Of a DNA stretch of 64,000 bases, positions 1 to 11,599 are shown piece by piece (positions within the stretch are counted from its first letter, which is position 1; every line of letters begins with the position of its first letter). The position numbers and the translations under genes are program-made. The notes beneath the pieces are model-generated. The model did not search any database and was not told the origin of the DNA. It saw only the letters and a list, made by a program, of their open reading frames with translations. The stretch is from Bretschneidera sinensis (lineage: Eukaryota > Streptophyta > Magnoliopsida > Brassicales > Akaniaceae): the NCBI GenBank assembly GCA_023935145.1, contig CM043700.1, forward strand, positions 105,306,400-105,370,399, written 5' to 3'.

Positions 1-1200
1 GCAGGCTAAGACATCACAAGCTTGAATCAGTGTAAAGTGAATTAGCATATACAAATGAGGTTTCCAAATAACTTCAATGTACAATATCTCCATGTCTCAA
101 GATTCGCAGAATTTCTCATCAGAATGAACAACGATGGCATATTTTTATTTTATTTTTTATAATTTTTTATTTATTATAAGGCTCTGCTATGTTTAGTTCC
201 CTTAAGCTTTCTAATTGACCCATGTATCAAGTGTTGAGTCAACGACTCCCAAACCATATGGTTTTAGGGCATTAGGTGTAAAGACACCCCTAAGGACTTA
301 CTAACTCGAGTTAAAAAGGCTACGAAACTAAACTAGCCTTAATGCTACCAAACAAAATTCCCACCTTTTGACGTGAACACTCACTGCTTACTGAGGCAAA
401 AGGTCCAGTTACTCAACGAAAAGTTTCGCAATGATCATTATGAATAAAATTCCCACCTTTTGACTTGAACAGTCACTGCTTACTGAGGCAAGAGGTCCAG
501 TTACTCAGTGGAAAGTTTATTGATGATCATTATAATTTTATTTTATTTTATTTACGTTTCTAGGCCAAAGTGTTTATCCTACAAGTCATCCAGTTTCAGT
601 TAAGTCAAGGAAACATACACATTGAAATAGTATGTCATACCTCACACAATTTTGTGCTAATGTGCTCGTGTCAGATTAGATCAAACATGTGAATTCTCAA
701 ATGCCTAAAGTAAGTAACAAAGTTTTAAAACTCTATCATCAAATCATGTGTTCACAATTTTAAGCTCACCAATGACATCACATCACAGTATTTGTTTAGA
801 TCAACTAAAATTTCAAAATAACATGAGCATGCATTTACCTTATTTCTTTTTCTTTTTTTCTAAATGAAGAAAAACAACAACAAATTAGGACAAAGTGTGT
901 GTAATGTGTCTCCCATACCCCCAAACTTAAATTACACATTGACCCCAATGTGTGAATAATATGGAAAGAGCTGACCTCGGATATAGAGAACTATCTGGAC
1001 TTGTATGGCTCATAGTATACCCCCAAACTTGATCTGAAGTATGCTTTGTCCTTGAAAAATAAAGACTGGAAAACAAAAAACACTAGAGAAAAACAGTAAC
1101 AAGAAATATGTAAAATAATAAATAAACAGAAAGGATATGCTGTGGGGTATCTCCCATGAACGCTAAGTTTAACGTCTTCCGCCAGACTCAGCATTAGTAA
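1..1200 (-). other. Element E 3' non-coding module
   Basis: This is the untranslated 3' internal region of E. In element order it holds a post-integrase hairpin (1174-1187, GTCT/AGAC stem), a T-rich tract, a first PPT-like run (about 1010-1025), a hairpin with an 8-bp stem ACACATTG/CAATGTGT (934-953), a second PPT-like run (about 915-930), and a pair of direct repeats of about 90 bp (about 358-540). The same order is found in A. An open frame across 991-1194 is T-rich DNA and is not convincing as a gene. Confidence 0.75.
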
Positions 1201-1230
1201 TCGTGCCCAGCTAAACGCTCTAGTATCTGA

Positions 1231-1548
1231 TCAATAAATGGAAGTGGAAAATGATCTTTCCTTGTGGGCATTCAACTTACGGTAGTCCAAACACACTCTC
1301 CATCCTGACTGAACACGAGTTGGCACCAACTCATCGTCCTTATGCTTCACTACCGTCAATCCTGCCCGCTTGAGCACGACATGGATCGAGCTCACCCACT
1401 TGCTATCAAATATTGGATAAATGATCCTTGCATCTAATAACTTTATCACTTCAGTCCTCACAACCTCTTGCATAGCTAGGTGGAGCCTTCTCTGTGGCTC
1501 CCTCGATAACTTGGCATTCTTCTCCAAATGTATCTTGTGCATCACCAC
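1231..1548 (-). pseudogene. Reverse transcriptase N-terminal fragment (element E)
   Basis: About 100 codons match the start of the Ty3/gypsy RT, with the segment DSKWVSSIHVV followed by WRVCLDYRKLN. A frame break follows at the position where A reads DHFPFSFIDQ. After the FIDQ-equivalent codons and a leucine-rich stretch, the sequence jumps directly to the post-integrase module near 1190. The palm with its FMDD motif, RNase H and integrase are therefore all absent. It cannot encode an active enzyme. Confidence 0.9.
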
Positions 1549-1709
1549 CGAGGGTCTGATCTCTTTGATATCCTCAATAGTCCAACTGATAGCTTCTTTG
1601 TGCTCTCTTCAAATGTCTAATAATTGCTCATCTTGAGCATCAACCAAATCTAAAGCTATAATCACAGGCAAAGAATTTGCTGGACCTAGGAACTTATACT
1701 TAAGATTGT

Positions 1710-2054
1710 CTAGTAAAGGCTTAAGTTCCTTATGGGGGGCTTAGGTGCTGCGGTCTCCTCCATCTTACTGCTCTCCTGAGGAGCAGACTCCAAAATAGCA
1801 TTCACTTGCTCAAGTAACTTATCCAAATCCAAATCCTCTCCGAACTGAGCAAAGCATGCCTCCAGAATGTCCTCAGACTCCCCTCCTTTCTTGGGCGCTT
1901 GTAATCTCTCAGGGTAAGGCACTATAGGTACAAAGAACCTAGGGAGATCCTTAATAGTAGGTGTGGCTGTAGATGGCTCAACATTTATCTTCTCCTTGTT
2001 GCCACTTTCTTGCCCTTGCTGTATTGCAGGGTTCTTTTCCACTTGATTGTCCAC
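1710..2054 (-). pseudogene. Gag C-terminus joined to the protease-RT linker (element E)
   Basis: The frame starts with the gag tail (MDNQVEKNP, then PERLQAPKKGG) and continues directly into the acidic linker that lies between protease and RT in A (LEACFAQFGEDL). The aspartic protease, which A carries between these points, is missing. The join lies where both parents read similar ILE/LEA codons, which suggests deletion at short homology. The segment follows the gag frame at 2055-3044 after one in-frame stop (TAA, probably from CAA). Confidence 0.8.
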
Positions 2055-3044
2055 TTATCTCCCAGACCTCAATGTGACAATCGATTGCACTTGTTCCTGC
2101 CCATGCATAGGAGTTGATGAATTTCCAACTGTAAACTGTTCCATCGGGTTGGGCACGGGTTGACTAGGGAACTTTCCCTTCTCTCTTTCACCCACATGAC
2201 TTACGATTTGATCAATTTGACTCTCTAGCTTGGCAATCGCTTGGGTGTTTACCATTGTTGCACTCCTTACTTCGCCGATGGATTGGCCGGTCATCTTCAT
2301 GAAATCCTTAAGGGTGTCCTCTAGAGACTGTGAAACCGGCGCTGGCGCTTGAGTGGGAGCATGGTAAGCGGGTGATGGTGCTGGATGGGTTGAACGACCA
2401 TGACTTGGAAATGGTGGAGGAAATCCATGAGGGTATTGATTGTGAGTATGATGAAGGGCTCTTCCCTGATTCATCGGTTGGTTTTGTTCCCATGAAAAAT
2501 TAGGGTGGTTCCGCCACCCTGGATTGTAAGTCTCAGAGTAAGATTCATTTGATTGCCTCCAATAGTCATTGAAAGCATTCACTTGTTCCATGGGATACTT
2601 GGCAAAAGCCAGCATTGATGGACAATTCTGTGCTAAATGCATAGGACTAGCACAAATGGAACCGCTATCAACATTGAATATATTAGCTGCATTGATGGAC
2701 TGGCCAGTCATCTTCATGAAATCCTTGAGGTTGTCCTCCAATGTCTGTGGCTTTAGATCAAAATGGATAGCATTAGTTGGTGGCAACACTATACAAGAAG
2801 GGGAGTTAGTCGCAACGGGTGCGAACAAATCCCTAAGGGATATAGTGAAGTCCACGTTCCAACCTCTAAGTTGCTTTACATTCTCAAGTTGATTTATATT
2901 CCAAAAATTTTGTCCCATCTCAATTATCTCTCTTTTAACAAGTGCTCTCTTCTGTCTCCTAAGAGTTCTTTCTAATTCGGGATCTAAAGGTATTGACTCT
3001 AAGTTCAGGGATCTCCAACCAAGCATACACCAAACAAACAGCAC
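2055..3044 (-). pseudogene. gag: Gag polyprotein fragment (element E), core deleted
   Basis: The N-terminal part (PELERTLRRQKRAL, SLRDLFAPVATN, HFDLKP) aligns with gag of A. After DLKP the frame jumps to TLEDNLKDFMKMTGQS and then the proline-rich region with NPGWRNHPNFSW. The capsid-like core found in A between these points is missing. TLEDNLKDFMKMTGQS occurs again near the C-terminus as SLEDTLKDFMKMTGQS, so the deletion or exchange probably used this repeated segment. The frame is open for 329 codons and could give a short Gag-like protein without its capsid core. No CCHC knuckle is seen. Confidence 0.85.
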
Positions 3045-3326
3045 TAATATAGACTAACCAACAGAAACAAAAGAATTAAATAAAATACAAATAACAAATA
3101 ACAATAAGATAATATAAAATAAATGCAAAAACAGAAAACACAATACTCACAAAATGGGTCAACAAAAATTAGCAAATTTTTTATATATTTTTTTTATAGT
3201 CGATTGCAAATAAAAACAAATAAACAAAAATAAAATTGCAAAAATAAAAATAAAACAAAAATGCTAACTAAACTAGTAGAAAAATAAAATCAATTCAGAC
3301 AAAAATTTATTTTTCACAAACAAAAC

Positions 3327-3344
3327 TCCCCGGCAACGGCGCTA
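3327..3344 (-). promoter_or_regulatory. Primer binding site, tRNA-Asp type (element E)
   Basis: Read on the minus strand, this is TAGCGCCGTTGCCGGGGA, one base from TGGCGCCGTTGCCGGGGA, the complement of the plant tRNA-Asp 3' end. It begins six bases inside the LTR edge, as in A and C. Confidence 0.85.
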
Positions 3345-3350
3345 AAAACT

Positions 3351-4784
3351 TGTTGTGAGTTTTAAATTACTCGCAAACGTACGAGTTGTTTGCAATATAG
3401 TGTTATGCAAATGCGAGGTCGAATCCACAGGGAATTGCGTTATGAAAATATATTTTTATCTAAACTAACCCTATTTTAACCTAGTTCCGAATTTTAGATT
3501 GTATCTTACAAAGAAATATAAACTAAATTATATTGATTTTAAAACAACTGATAAAAATACTAAGGTTTTCTGAATCCACTCACCAAAGTAAAACATATAT
3601 CTTCATGTTCTATATAAAAATAATCTATCAAATCATTCCATGAATCCACCATTATACAAATCACGGCGAATACCCAAACTAAACCAAAACCATCCAATGT
3701 ATCTGTTTAATTCACAAATCACAATGGATATCCAATCTAATTTGAATGATCCACCGTATCCGGCAGATGAAACACAAGGAATATCCAATTTAACAATTTA
3801 AAAGCAATCAATCATAATATTTTACTCAAATAATTGAAAAAAACATTTATACTAAAAATATCATAATTGTATGAACAAATCTGAAAATATTATGCCAAAC
3901 AATGGCGAGGCTTCATCTTCAACCTTAGATGAAGATTTTAGCCTCTCATAATTATAAAACTAAAGTTCACAATAAAAGTGCTAAACATTAAACTTTAAAA
4001 CTAAAAAATAAATAAATTAAAACTGACTATATATTGGGAGAAATTCCACTCGCTGTTGGGCGACGCTTCCCCTCGTGGTAGCAAAGCCTATGAGATCCAC
4101 TAGAATGCTAGCAGAAGTCCTCCGGATTGCACACTAATTGCTTCAGTGAGGTGAGGCTTTTATAGGGAAACTCAAGAGTACAATGTGTTTCAAATTCGAT
4201 GTGGGATACTGCCCGAGTGTGCTCGATCACAGTCTTGTGTGCTCGATCACAGTCTTGTGCGCTCGAGCACAGCATGGTGCACTACCTGACCTTTGTCTAC
4301 TAAAACTGCCTTAACTTTCTCTAGAAATATCATTTTTATGAGCCGTAAAATTCCACAGAAATAGACATGCATATCTTTCTAAAAAGATATAGCTCATCTC
4401 CTGGTTCTTCCTGAATCAATAAAGTAAAATCCACAAAAAATGACTGATCTGCCACGCTGAAATCACACATAGCCTGACCTTTGTCTACTAAAACTGGCAT
4501 AAATTTCTCTAGAAAAATCATTTTTATGAGCCATAAAATTCCTCAGAAAATATATATCTAGATCTTTCAAAGAATGTATGGCTCATCTTCCAGTTCTTTT
4601 TGAATTAATACAGTAAAATCCACAAAAATGACTGATCTGTACAGGCAATTCTGGCAATTTTAGTGAAACTCCTTTCCGAGTGCTTGTAAACTAGTAAAAC
4701 AACGAAAACAACTCAAAATAACAAATTCCTAAGCTAACAAATGTAAATTAAAGGGCCAAAATATGAAATATTTGGCACTCAACA
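3351..4784 (-). repeat. 5' LTR of element E
   Basis: This LTR of about 1.43 kb starts TGTTGAGTGCC and ends CTCACAACA in element orientation. Its ends and U5 resemble LTR A. Its middle holds a module also present in the LTRs of D (see the duplication at 4281-4650). Short TCGA-centred palindromic motifs lie at about 4210-4280. Only one LTR of this element is in the window. Confidence 0.85.
4281..4650 (-). repeat. Tandem duplication of about 190 bp inside LTR E
   Basis: Two adjacent diverged copies (about 4281-4470 and 4475-4645) share segments such as CTTTGTCTACTAAAACTG and GTAAAATCCACAAAAA. The same unit appears once, in the opposite window orientation, in each LTR of D (about 25370-25520 and 30280-30430). 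Confidence 0.8.
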
Positions 4785-5556
4785 ATAACCGGGAAGGTAG
4801 CCGGTCTAAGATAAAAACATGTCGGCATGTGGGAAGACGTTCCCCAATAATAATTCATGCATTGCATCTGTTTTAATTATTGCTTGCATTAGTGAAATAT
4901 TGATGTGTGGTGTGTTATTGTGAATTTATTTATAGATGGATGAGTGCCACAGAGAGACAATTATGGTGATAAGAACATCTAAATGGTAGACTTTATGAGG
5001 TGAACCTCATTACGAGGTAATTTTGAGATAATTTATGGTCTTTAGGTGAATCAATAAATAAGAAGAAGAGATTGATAGAGAATTGATCTTTTGATATGTG
5101 TAGTAATAGTAGAATGCTATTATCAAGTTAAGTGAGATATAATTGATTAAATATTGAAAGATCATTTATACAAATTGAGTACTTATAGTAAATTTAACTC
5201 ACTGAGCTTGTGAAGCTCATCCCTCATTGTAAAAGGATTTCAGGTAGCAAGCAGGTCAGATAATCTGGTGGGTTGAGAGTCACATGAATTTATTTTCTGT
5301 AAGCCACATACATGTCAACATCCTCAGACTAATGAGAAAATAAAATAAAAATTTATTTGTAAATATTCATGCATTTTACGCTGTATATTATGTTTAAGTT
5401 AATATCAGATTTATGTATCTCCCCTGTTGAGGGTTGGGGATTGATGTAATTGTTTTTGTTAGTATTATTTTTATGGTTGCATATATTTGTCATGCTGAGA
5501 TTTTCAAAATGTGATGACACCATCTCGGGGGTGGCCAACCGGGGATGGGTTGTTAC
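4785..5556 (+). repeat. Relic of an LTR (family G), truncated on the left by element E
   Basis: The stretch has no gene. Its right end (GGGATGGGTTGTTACA) and the motif CTCACTGAGCTT at about 5198-5210 match the 3' part of the solo LTR at 44561-46767, which ends GGGATGGGTCATTATA and carries CTCGCTGAGCTT. This looks like the 3' half of an old LTR of a related family, with its 5' part lost or beyond element E. A hairpin TGAGCTT-GTG-AAGCTCA lies at 5203-5219. Confidence 0.6.
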
Positions 5557-5770
5557 AGCCTCATATGCTCGAGCCCACGTCTCCAAGGACGAGCATTTTA
5601 ACTAAGCCTCATTCTCAATCTCACATCTCCAAAGTCAAGCATTTTGACTAAGCCTCTTATGCTCGGTCCTACGTCTCTAAGGCCGAGCATTTTGATTGAG
5701 CTTGATATGCTTGGGCCCATGTCTCCAACGCCGAGCATTTTGACTAAGCCTTATATGCTTTGTCCCATGT
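5557..5770 (+). repeat. 48-bp tandem repeat array, left part
   Basis: About 4.5 diverged copies of a 48-bp unit (CTCCAAGGCCGAGCATTTTG, then ACTAAGCCTCATATGCTCGG and GCCCACGT). The array is interrupted at 5770 by element C and resumes at 37634; the CATGT duplication at the break is part of the unit (CCCATGTCTCC). Confidence 0.93.
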
Positions 5771-7043
5771 TGATAGGTGCTTAAATAGTCATATTTAAGC
5801 CCTTTAATTTATGTTTGTTAGGCTCTTTGTTTACCTATTTTAGTAGATTCTACTTCATTTTCGTGTTTTATGTGTTTTTCATAGGGCTTTAACAAAAAGA
5901 AGACATTTTGGAGCTTTAAGGAATAAAAAGTGAAGATCTGCAAAACCAACAAAGTTCACTCAAGCGCACCTCCCTTGTGAACGAGCGCACAGGCACACGA
6001 GCACACACTCAAAAGGCTTGAGCGCACACGTGCGCTCGAGGGCACACGCTCCAGAGGCGGCAGAGCCAGAATTGGAAAGAAGTCTCCATACCTTAAATAG
6101 GAAATTAGGGTTTCGGAGCACCCTTAGAGCCCTATATATAGCCTTTTAAAACATAGAAAACAGACTTTTGGGGGGATTAAGCTTGAGGTTGTAAGCTTTG
6201 GAGAGGAATTGATGACTCGTCTCCTCAGCGTTCTTCGGGTTTTATTTTTTTGTTTCAGTTAGTTATGGTTATTATGTTTAGTTTACTGAACATGTGAAAC
6301 TAACCTCCAAATAAGGCTCGATTGAAGCCCTAATTATGCTTTCCTATATATATGATCATTGATTACCTTTGCTAATAGCCACGTTATGATGCTTTAATTG
6401 ATTAATGCCTGTGTTTATTTAAATTCCTCATATGTGTGTGTCTGATCAACTTATGCATGTGGTATAGATAAGTTAGTTAGATTAATTTGGATGACCGAGT
6501 CTTAGGTCTAACAATAGTAACAAAAGATATCCACGCTAGATTCTTAGATTAATCAACATGGGAAACTGGGAGCGGACTAAGCCCTAGGTCCCATGTGGTT
6601 GTCAATTTCCATAACCCTTATGCTTTCTTAAGGAACAACTCAGTATACATCATGCTGAATCCCTTAAGCGAGAAAAGAGTTAGAGTATACACCATGCCTA
6701 ACTCGTTGCTTAGGGAGATCAATAACTTAAGGAATGGACCAAGCCCTTATGGTTGGCAACCATTAGGTATTCATGATAGAGCTATTGCATTGGCACTTTA
6801 CTTAATAGGAAAGTATGATTAGTGGTGGATATCAAAGCCCTATGTTCTTATCATTATTAATTCACACTCAACATTTATTTCTACATCTTTTTATTTTGAG
6901 AAAATAATTCTAAAATTGAAATTAACTAATCCCTGTGAAAATGATCTCGCACTTGCACACTATGCTACCTTTGACCTTGTGCACTTGCAAGTAAAACAAG
7001 TAAGATTATTTGCTTATTAATTCTGGTAGATAAATGCACAACA
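5771..7043 (+). repeat. 5' LTR of element C
   Basis: It starts TGATAGGTGCTTAAATAGTC and ends AAATGCACAACA. TCGA-centred motifs (for example GTGCGCTCGAGGGCAC) lie at about 5958-6055, followed by a probable TATA region (CCTATATATAG, about 6131-6141) where transcription should start. The open frame at 6595-6822 lies inside the LTR and recurs in the 3' LTR (13822-14049); it is not supported as a gene. Confidence 0.95.
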
Positions 7044-7049
7044 AGTTTT

Positions 7050-7067
7050 TGGCGCTGTTGCGGGGGA
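7050..7067 (+). promoter_or_regulatory. Primer binding site, tRNA-Asp type (element C)
   Basis: TGGCGCTGTTGCGGGGGA, two mismatches from the tRNA-Asp complement, six bases after the LTR. Confidence 0.85.
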
Positions 7068-7399
7068 TTGTACTTAAATTTCTTTTTAGAATTATTTTTT
7101 TCGTTTAGTTTAATCATTGTTATTTCTTTTTCATTCTATTCTATTTTTATCTCAAGAAATTTTAAAGTTTCTGTTTTTATCTTATTTTTGTTTCATTAAA
7201 AAACCCTAATCTAATTCTTTTTTGTTTTCTATTTTAGGAACACTAGGAAAACTTTTTGTACCACTTGCGATCGAGCACACCCCTCTGTGCGATCGAGCGT
7301 ATTTGAGGCAGAGAGTTACCTGGGTAGCAGTGTTTGATTGCTGCACTTAAGCAATTGTCACCGATTCATGCACGGGCTTCAATCCAAGAATCCAATGTT

Positions 7400-8800
7400 C
7401 TTCCCCCTCGATACTGAGCTTGAGAGGACTATCTGATAAAGCCTTAGAAACAACTCCGAAGAAGAAATCGAAGAATAAGCATCAAAGGAGGAACAAATCG
7501 AAAATCAGCAACCACCTGAGTGAAGACCGATGAAGCAGTCCTTCATCCCACGAAGCCTCGATCAACCATCGTGCATTACGTATCAACCTAAGGCGGAAGG
7601 AAATTACTACATATCTTCGCAGATACTAAGTGCACTGACTCGCTTCAGGGGTACACCTAATGAGGATCCACACTTGCACCTTCGAGAGTTCTTCGATCTC
7701 TGCAAGTTCCAGCACATCCAAGGCTTAGACCAAGAAGGAATAAGGTTAATTTTTTTCCTTTTTTTCCTTGAAAGATAATGCTAATTTGTGGTACAATTCA
7801 TTGCCTGCAGTTTCGATCCACACTTGGGCGGAGTTGGCCGGTAAGTTCTTAAGGAAGTTTTTTCCAGCTCAAAAGACAAGGCAAATGAGGAAGGAGATTC
7901 AGTCCTTCCAACAAAAGGATGAAGACCTATTCTTTGAGGCATGGGGACACTTCAACGAGCTGCTACTCAAATTCCCACATCACAATCTAACTCAGGATGA
8001 ACTGGTACAAGCTTTCTATGAAGGTTTAAGTGATACTAACAAAAGTATTGTGGATTCAGGTTATGGAGGAGTGCTGATGGAGAAAAGCAGCGAAGAAGCT
8101 ATGAAGCTCTTCGAAACCCTAAGTGAACACACTCAGCAGTTCTCCTCTCAAGGCAGACATGTAACCAAGAGTAAGGGTATGTATGAGGTAAACTTAAATG
8201 GAGGATCATCCACTCAGATAGTTGCTGTGGAAAGGAAATTAGATCTGTTAGTTAAAGCCATGGCTGCTTAGAACGCCTCACCTAACCCACCAGCTATACC
8301 ACTCCAGGTATGTACTATTTGTTCCCAATTTGATCATAATACTGATACATGACCCTTGTATTCATCTGTAGATCAGGAGCAAGCAAACTTTGTGGGACCA
8401 AACAACTATCCACCGAAGAATAATCCTTATGCAAGCACCTACAACCCTGGATGGTGGAATCACCCAAATTTTTCTTAGAGCAATAATCAGAATGGTCAAT
8501 GGCAGCAAAGAAACTTCCAACCAGTAGCCCACTCAGCTCCTAAAACAAAGAAAAGTGACCTCAAAAATCTTGTGAGGCAATTGGTAACTTAGCAGCAACA
8601 ATTAATGACTTCACACGAACAGTTCATGGAAGAAACTAGACAATTTTGGACTGAGATGAGACAAACCACTGCAAAACATGATCAAGCCATTCAAGGACTA
8701 GAGGTAAAAATGGGGCAATTAGCCAAGGAACTGAATAGTAAAAAGCAAGGTGAGCTTCTTGCCCAACCAATACTTAATCCAAGTGGACATCAGTAATTGT
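7400..8800 (+). pseudogene. gag: Gag polyprotein of element C, broken
   Basis: Retrotransposon gag. A degenerate N-terminus (ELERTI) begins near 7410 and the recognisable core starts at 7530 (SFIPRSLDQPSC). The frame shifts in a T-rich run at about 7760 and continues 7768-8271 with the capsid-type motif LAGKFLRKFFPAQKTRQM. In-frame stops at about 8269, 8350, 8476, 8590 and 8794 separate further segments. A CCHC-like knuckle (CTICSQFDHNTDT) near 8310-8350 has lost its last cysteine to a TGA stop. NPGWWNHPNFS follows. The protein would package element RNA; this copy cannot be made intact. Confidence 0.88.
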
Positions 8801-9609
8801 ATACTGTGACAACCCTAAGAAGTGGAAAGATCGTAGGCGTCGATAAGCCTGCACAAGCATCTCTAGACAAAGCATCCACATCCAAGGTAAGTGAGATGGA
8901 AAAGGTAAATGCACATCCACCCTTCCCTCAAAGGTTAGTAAAACCTAAGAAAGAGACTAAACTAATTGATATTTTTGAAATTTTGAGAAAAGTGGAAATA
9001 AATATTCCTTTATTAGATGCCATTAAACAAATTCCTGCATATGCTAAATTTTTGAAAGATTGTTGCACTAACAAAAGGAAGTTTCAGGAGCATGAGACAG
9101 TAGCTCTGATTGAAAAAGTAAGTGCTGTGTTATTAAGAAAACTACCACCAAAACTAAAGGATCCGAGTAGTTTTACTATTCTTTTAATGATAGGTGACCA
9201 GTTATTTGAGCAAGCACTACTGGATATAGGGGCGAGTGTCAATCTGCTACCATACAGTGTGTTCAAGACACTAGGTTTGGGAGAGCTTCAACCAACCTCC
9301 ATCACTTTGCAACTGGCTGACAGAAGCATCAAACAACCAAGAGGTATTCTCGAGGATGTTTTGGTAAGAGTAGGTAAATTCATTTTCCCTACTAATTTCA
9401 TTGTGCTAGATATGGAGGAATGTCCTATGCCATTACCACTCCCCATCATCTTAGGAAGACCCTTTATGATAACTGCTGACACAAATATTAGTGTAAAAAA
9501 GGGCAATGTCACTATGAAAGTAAATGATGAGGAGATAGAATTCAAAATATTTAATACATTAAAGTCAACCATAGATGATAATGTGTATTCTAATGTAAGC
9601 TTAATGTAA
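8797..9609 (+). pseudogene. Gag tail and aspartic protease of element C
   Basis: An open stretch of 270 codons. It begins with the gag-protease junction (YTVTTLRSGK), runs through the conserved INIPLLDAIKQIPAYAKFL segment, and then the retropepsin-like domain: ALLDIGASVNLLPYS holds the catalytic D-I-G triplet, and IILGRPFM is the second family motif. This is the only protease in the nest with its active-site triplet intact (A has DLE, B has DLD). A stop at about 9607 separates it from the linker. Confidence 0.88.
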
Positions 9610-9990
9610 GGTGTTGTCGAGCAAGTTTCTCAGGTCCATCACATTACTCCATTGGAGACCACCCTAAACCATGGTGTCACAAGATTAAATAATGAGCCAG
9701 AGGACGACGATGTGATTAAAGACATCAATAAAGCTATGCACCCCCTCAAGAACGCACCAAAGCCTCCGAGTAAGTATACTTCTTCAGTTGAACCCCCTGA
9801 ACTTACTAATACTACTTTTCTCTATCCCACTGTCCAGGCACCAAAATTGGAGATAAAGCAGCTGTCAAGAGCACTTAAACCACCGGATGTGGGCTCTAAG
9901 TGCCCCTTTAAAGAGAGTAGCACTGCATTAAGAGACTGCTTGAGCCGTTCCATCTTTAACAATCATGTAGCTCAAACGCTTCTAATGAGG
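9610..9990 (+). pseudogene. Protease-RT linker of element C, ending at the lost RT
   Basis: Codons for TPLETTLNHGVTR and ALKPPDVGSKCPFKESST match the linker that precedes RT in this retrotransposon group. Similarity ends after ESST, where RT should begin. What follows to about 10550 is non-coding, with TCGA motifs at 10105-10180. The open frame 9652-10302 runs on past this point only by chance. Confidence 0.7.
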
Positions 9991-9999
9991 TTAGTGGTA

Positions 10000-10780
10000 C
10001 TGAGGCCACTAAAGTATGGCATGGTTGTATCGTTACTAGTTTTTCTCCTTGTTCATGTCATTATTTTAATCCTTTTATGTTTTATTATTATTAGTAATTT
10101 CTACCTGGCGATCGAGCGCACTCTCTCCCTGTATTCCATTGTGATCGAGCGCACTTCACAATGCACTCGAGTGCACTTGGGGCAGAAGGGTCACGTGATG
10201 GATATAACCATTTCTCCTCTTATTCCCTCACTTACGCTCAATTGCACTTCTTCTGTTTCTCTCTTGCACCCTAACCCTCTCAACCTCGCACTTCACTCAT
10301 AGCACCCTAACCCTCTCAACCTCTTACTCCATATTGTTTCCCGTAAAGACATACCTCCCCATCCCACATTTTATTCCCCTATCTTCATCCTACATCAACT
10401 CCACTCTACATTCACAAACCTACACAGTAAGGCCATTACCATTTCTTATTTAAATTACGAACACACTTTCACACACGATGTTTAAATTATATTTTCCTCT
10501 TATATATGAACATCTTGGGTGATTGATTGTGTATTTTCATGCTACAGGAGGTTGGGATCAAGTTAGTGCCATTTCTACAAATTCGAGCTTTTGTTGCATA
10601 TCAACTGTTCGACAAATTACCTGAATCACTGCGCTCAAGTGCACACCACCTGTGATCGAGTGTAAGTCCTCTAGTGTGATCGACACACAAAGCCTGTGAT
10701 CAAGTGCAATCTTGACAGTAACCACAGTTTTAGACCTCAGAAAATGGCTTCCACTTCCTGAGCCTCTAACAGCCGCCACC
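10000..10780 (+). other. Non-coding spacer between protease and extra ORF in element C
   Basis: No coding similarity seen. The spacer contains clusters of GATCGAG/CTCGAG motifs at about 10105-10180 and 10628-10715, like those in the LTRs, and pyrimidine-rich stretches. Confidence 0.6.
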
Positions 10781-11570
10781 AGGCCACCTGGCCCAATTTC
10801 GAGTAGCGAGACATCCTGTTTGAGACTATGTTCAACATTGATGAGGACTTCAAGAGCTTGGACGCCACGAGATGGGCAGTCTAAAAGTTCAAAGCCTGGG
10901 GTCTTAAGCGACTGTTCAAGCCGATCTGTTCGATGACTTACACTAGATTCGTGGTCAGCTTCTACGAGAACCTGACCTATGACTGCACCTGGCCAGAGAT
11001 CTTATCCTCTTCAGTACATAGCAGATTCATAGAGATGACCACCACAGACATCGCTGGTTTCCTCCATTGCTGTGATGAGTCCCTTCTGGAAGACAACCAT
11101 ATGGAGGAGCAGCCAGACCCGTTTCCTTTGCCACACATTATAGAGGACATGTGTGCGGGCCAGTATGCGGACCGACACAACAATGCGAGGAACCGGTCGA
11201 GGTTGCCTCCCCGTTTATGGTTTGTGGACTCCGTCTTCCAGTGTAACGTGTGTCCTTTGGGGCACAAAACATAGATGAGGGATCAGTTTCTACAAGCTCT
11301 TTATGCCTTTCACTAGGGTCACTAGTACTCTATCCCAGTAGTCATATGGAGTCAGATACACAAGTTCTAGGACTATGTACATAGCCGTCAGACCACCATG
11401 GCTAATGCATAGGGGCTCCCTTTCCCCTTCTTGCTCAGTTATATCTTCAAGAAGAAAGGGATCAGAGGCTCCTCCATTGATGGCCTAGTTAGTGATCATC
11501 CATTCTTCGGGAGGGCCCAATGGAGCCTCAGCCAGTTCCACATGCCCCGAGGACTCCAGGTGTCGATTCC
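10780..11570 (+). pseudogene. Extra ORF of element C, putative plant transposon protein family (PF20167-like)
   Basis: The gene has no RT or integrase motifs. Read through one frame change (near 10930) and several stops (11272 and after), it gives RFVVSFYENL, then VCPLGHKT, a leucine-rich ALYAFH block, and LPFPFLLSYIFKKKGI. This order resembles the putative plant transposon protein domain: an FYENL-like start, a metal-like or PTGHKS-like segment, LLYAL, and a GLLI-type end. The domain is common in plant elements lacking pol. Its function is unknown to me. The family name rests on recalled motif order, not on a search. Confidence 0.55.
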
Positions 11571-11599
11571 TGTTGCTGAGCCTGTAGTGGTTGATCCTA

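Larger units (their letters stand above)
1..4784 (-). mobile_element. Element E: Athila-like LTR retrotransposon, internally deleted, 3' end outside window
   Basis: The element reads right to left: 5' LTR (3351-4784), tRNA-Asp-type primer site (3327-3344), gag fragments (1710-3044), a short RT fragment (1231-1548) and a 3' non-coding module (1-1200). The 3' LTR lies beyond the left window edge. Compared with element A, three blocks are missing: the core of gag, the whole protease, and everything from the RT palm to the integrase end. The predicted target duplication on the right is ATAAC (4785-4789), but its partner is out of view. It sits in an LTR relic. It is a non-autonomous deletion derivative of the same group as A. 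Confidence 0.88.

Noticed and set aside
6595..6822. 75-codon ORF repeated at 13822-14049
   Set aside because: It lies inside the LTR of C; the two copies exist because the LTR is repeated, and no family is recognised.
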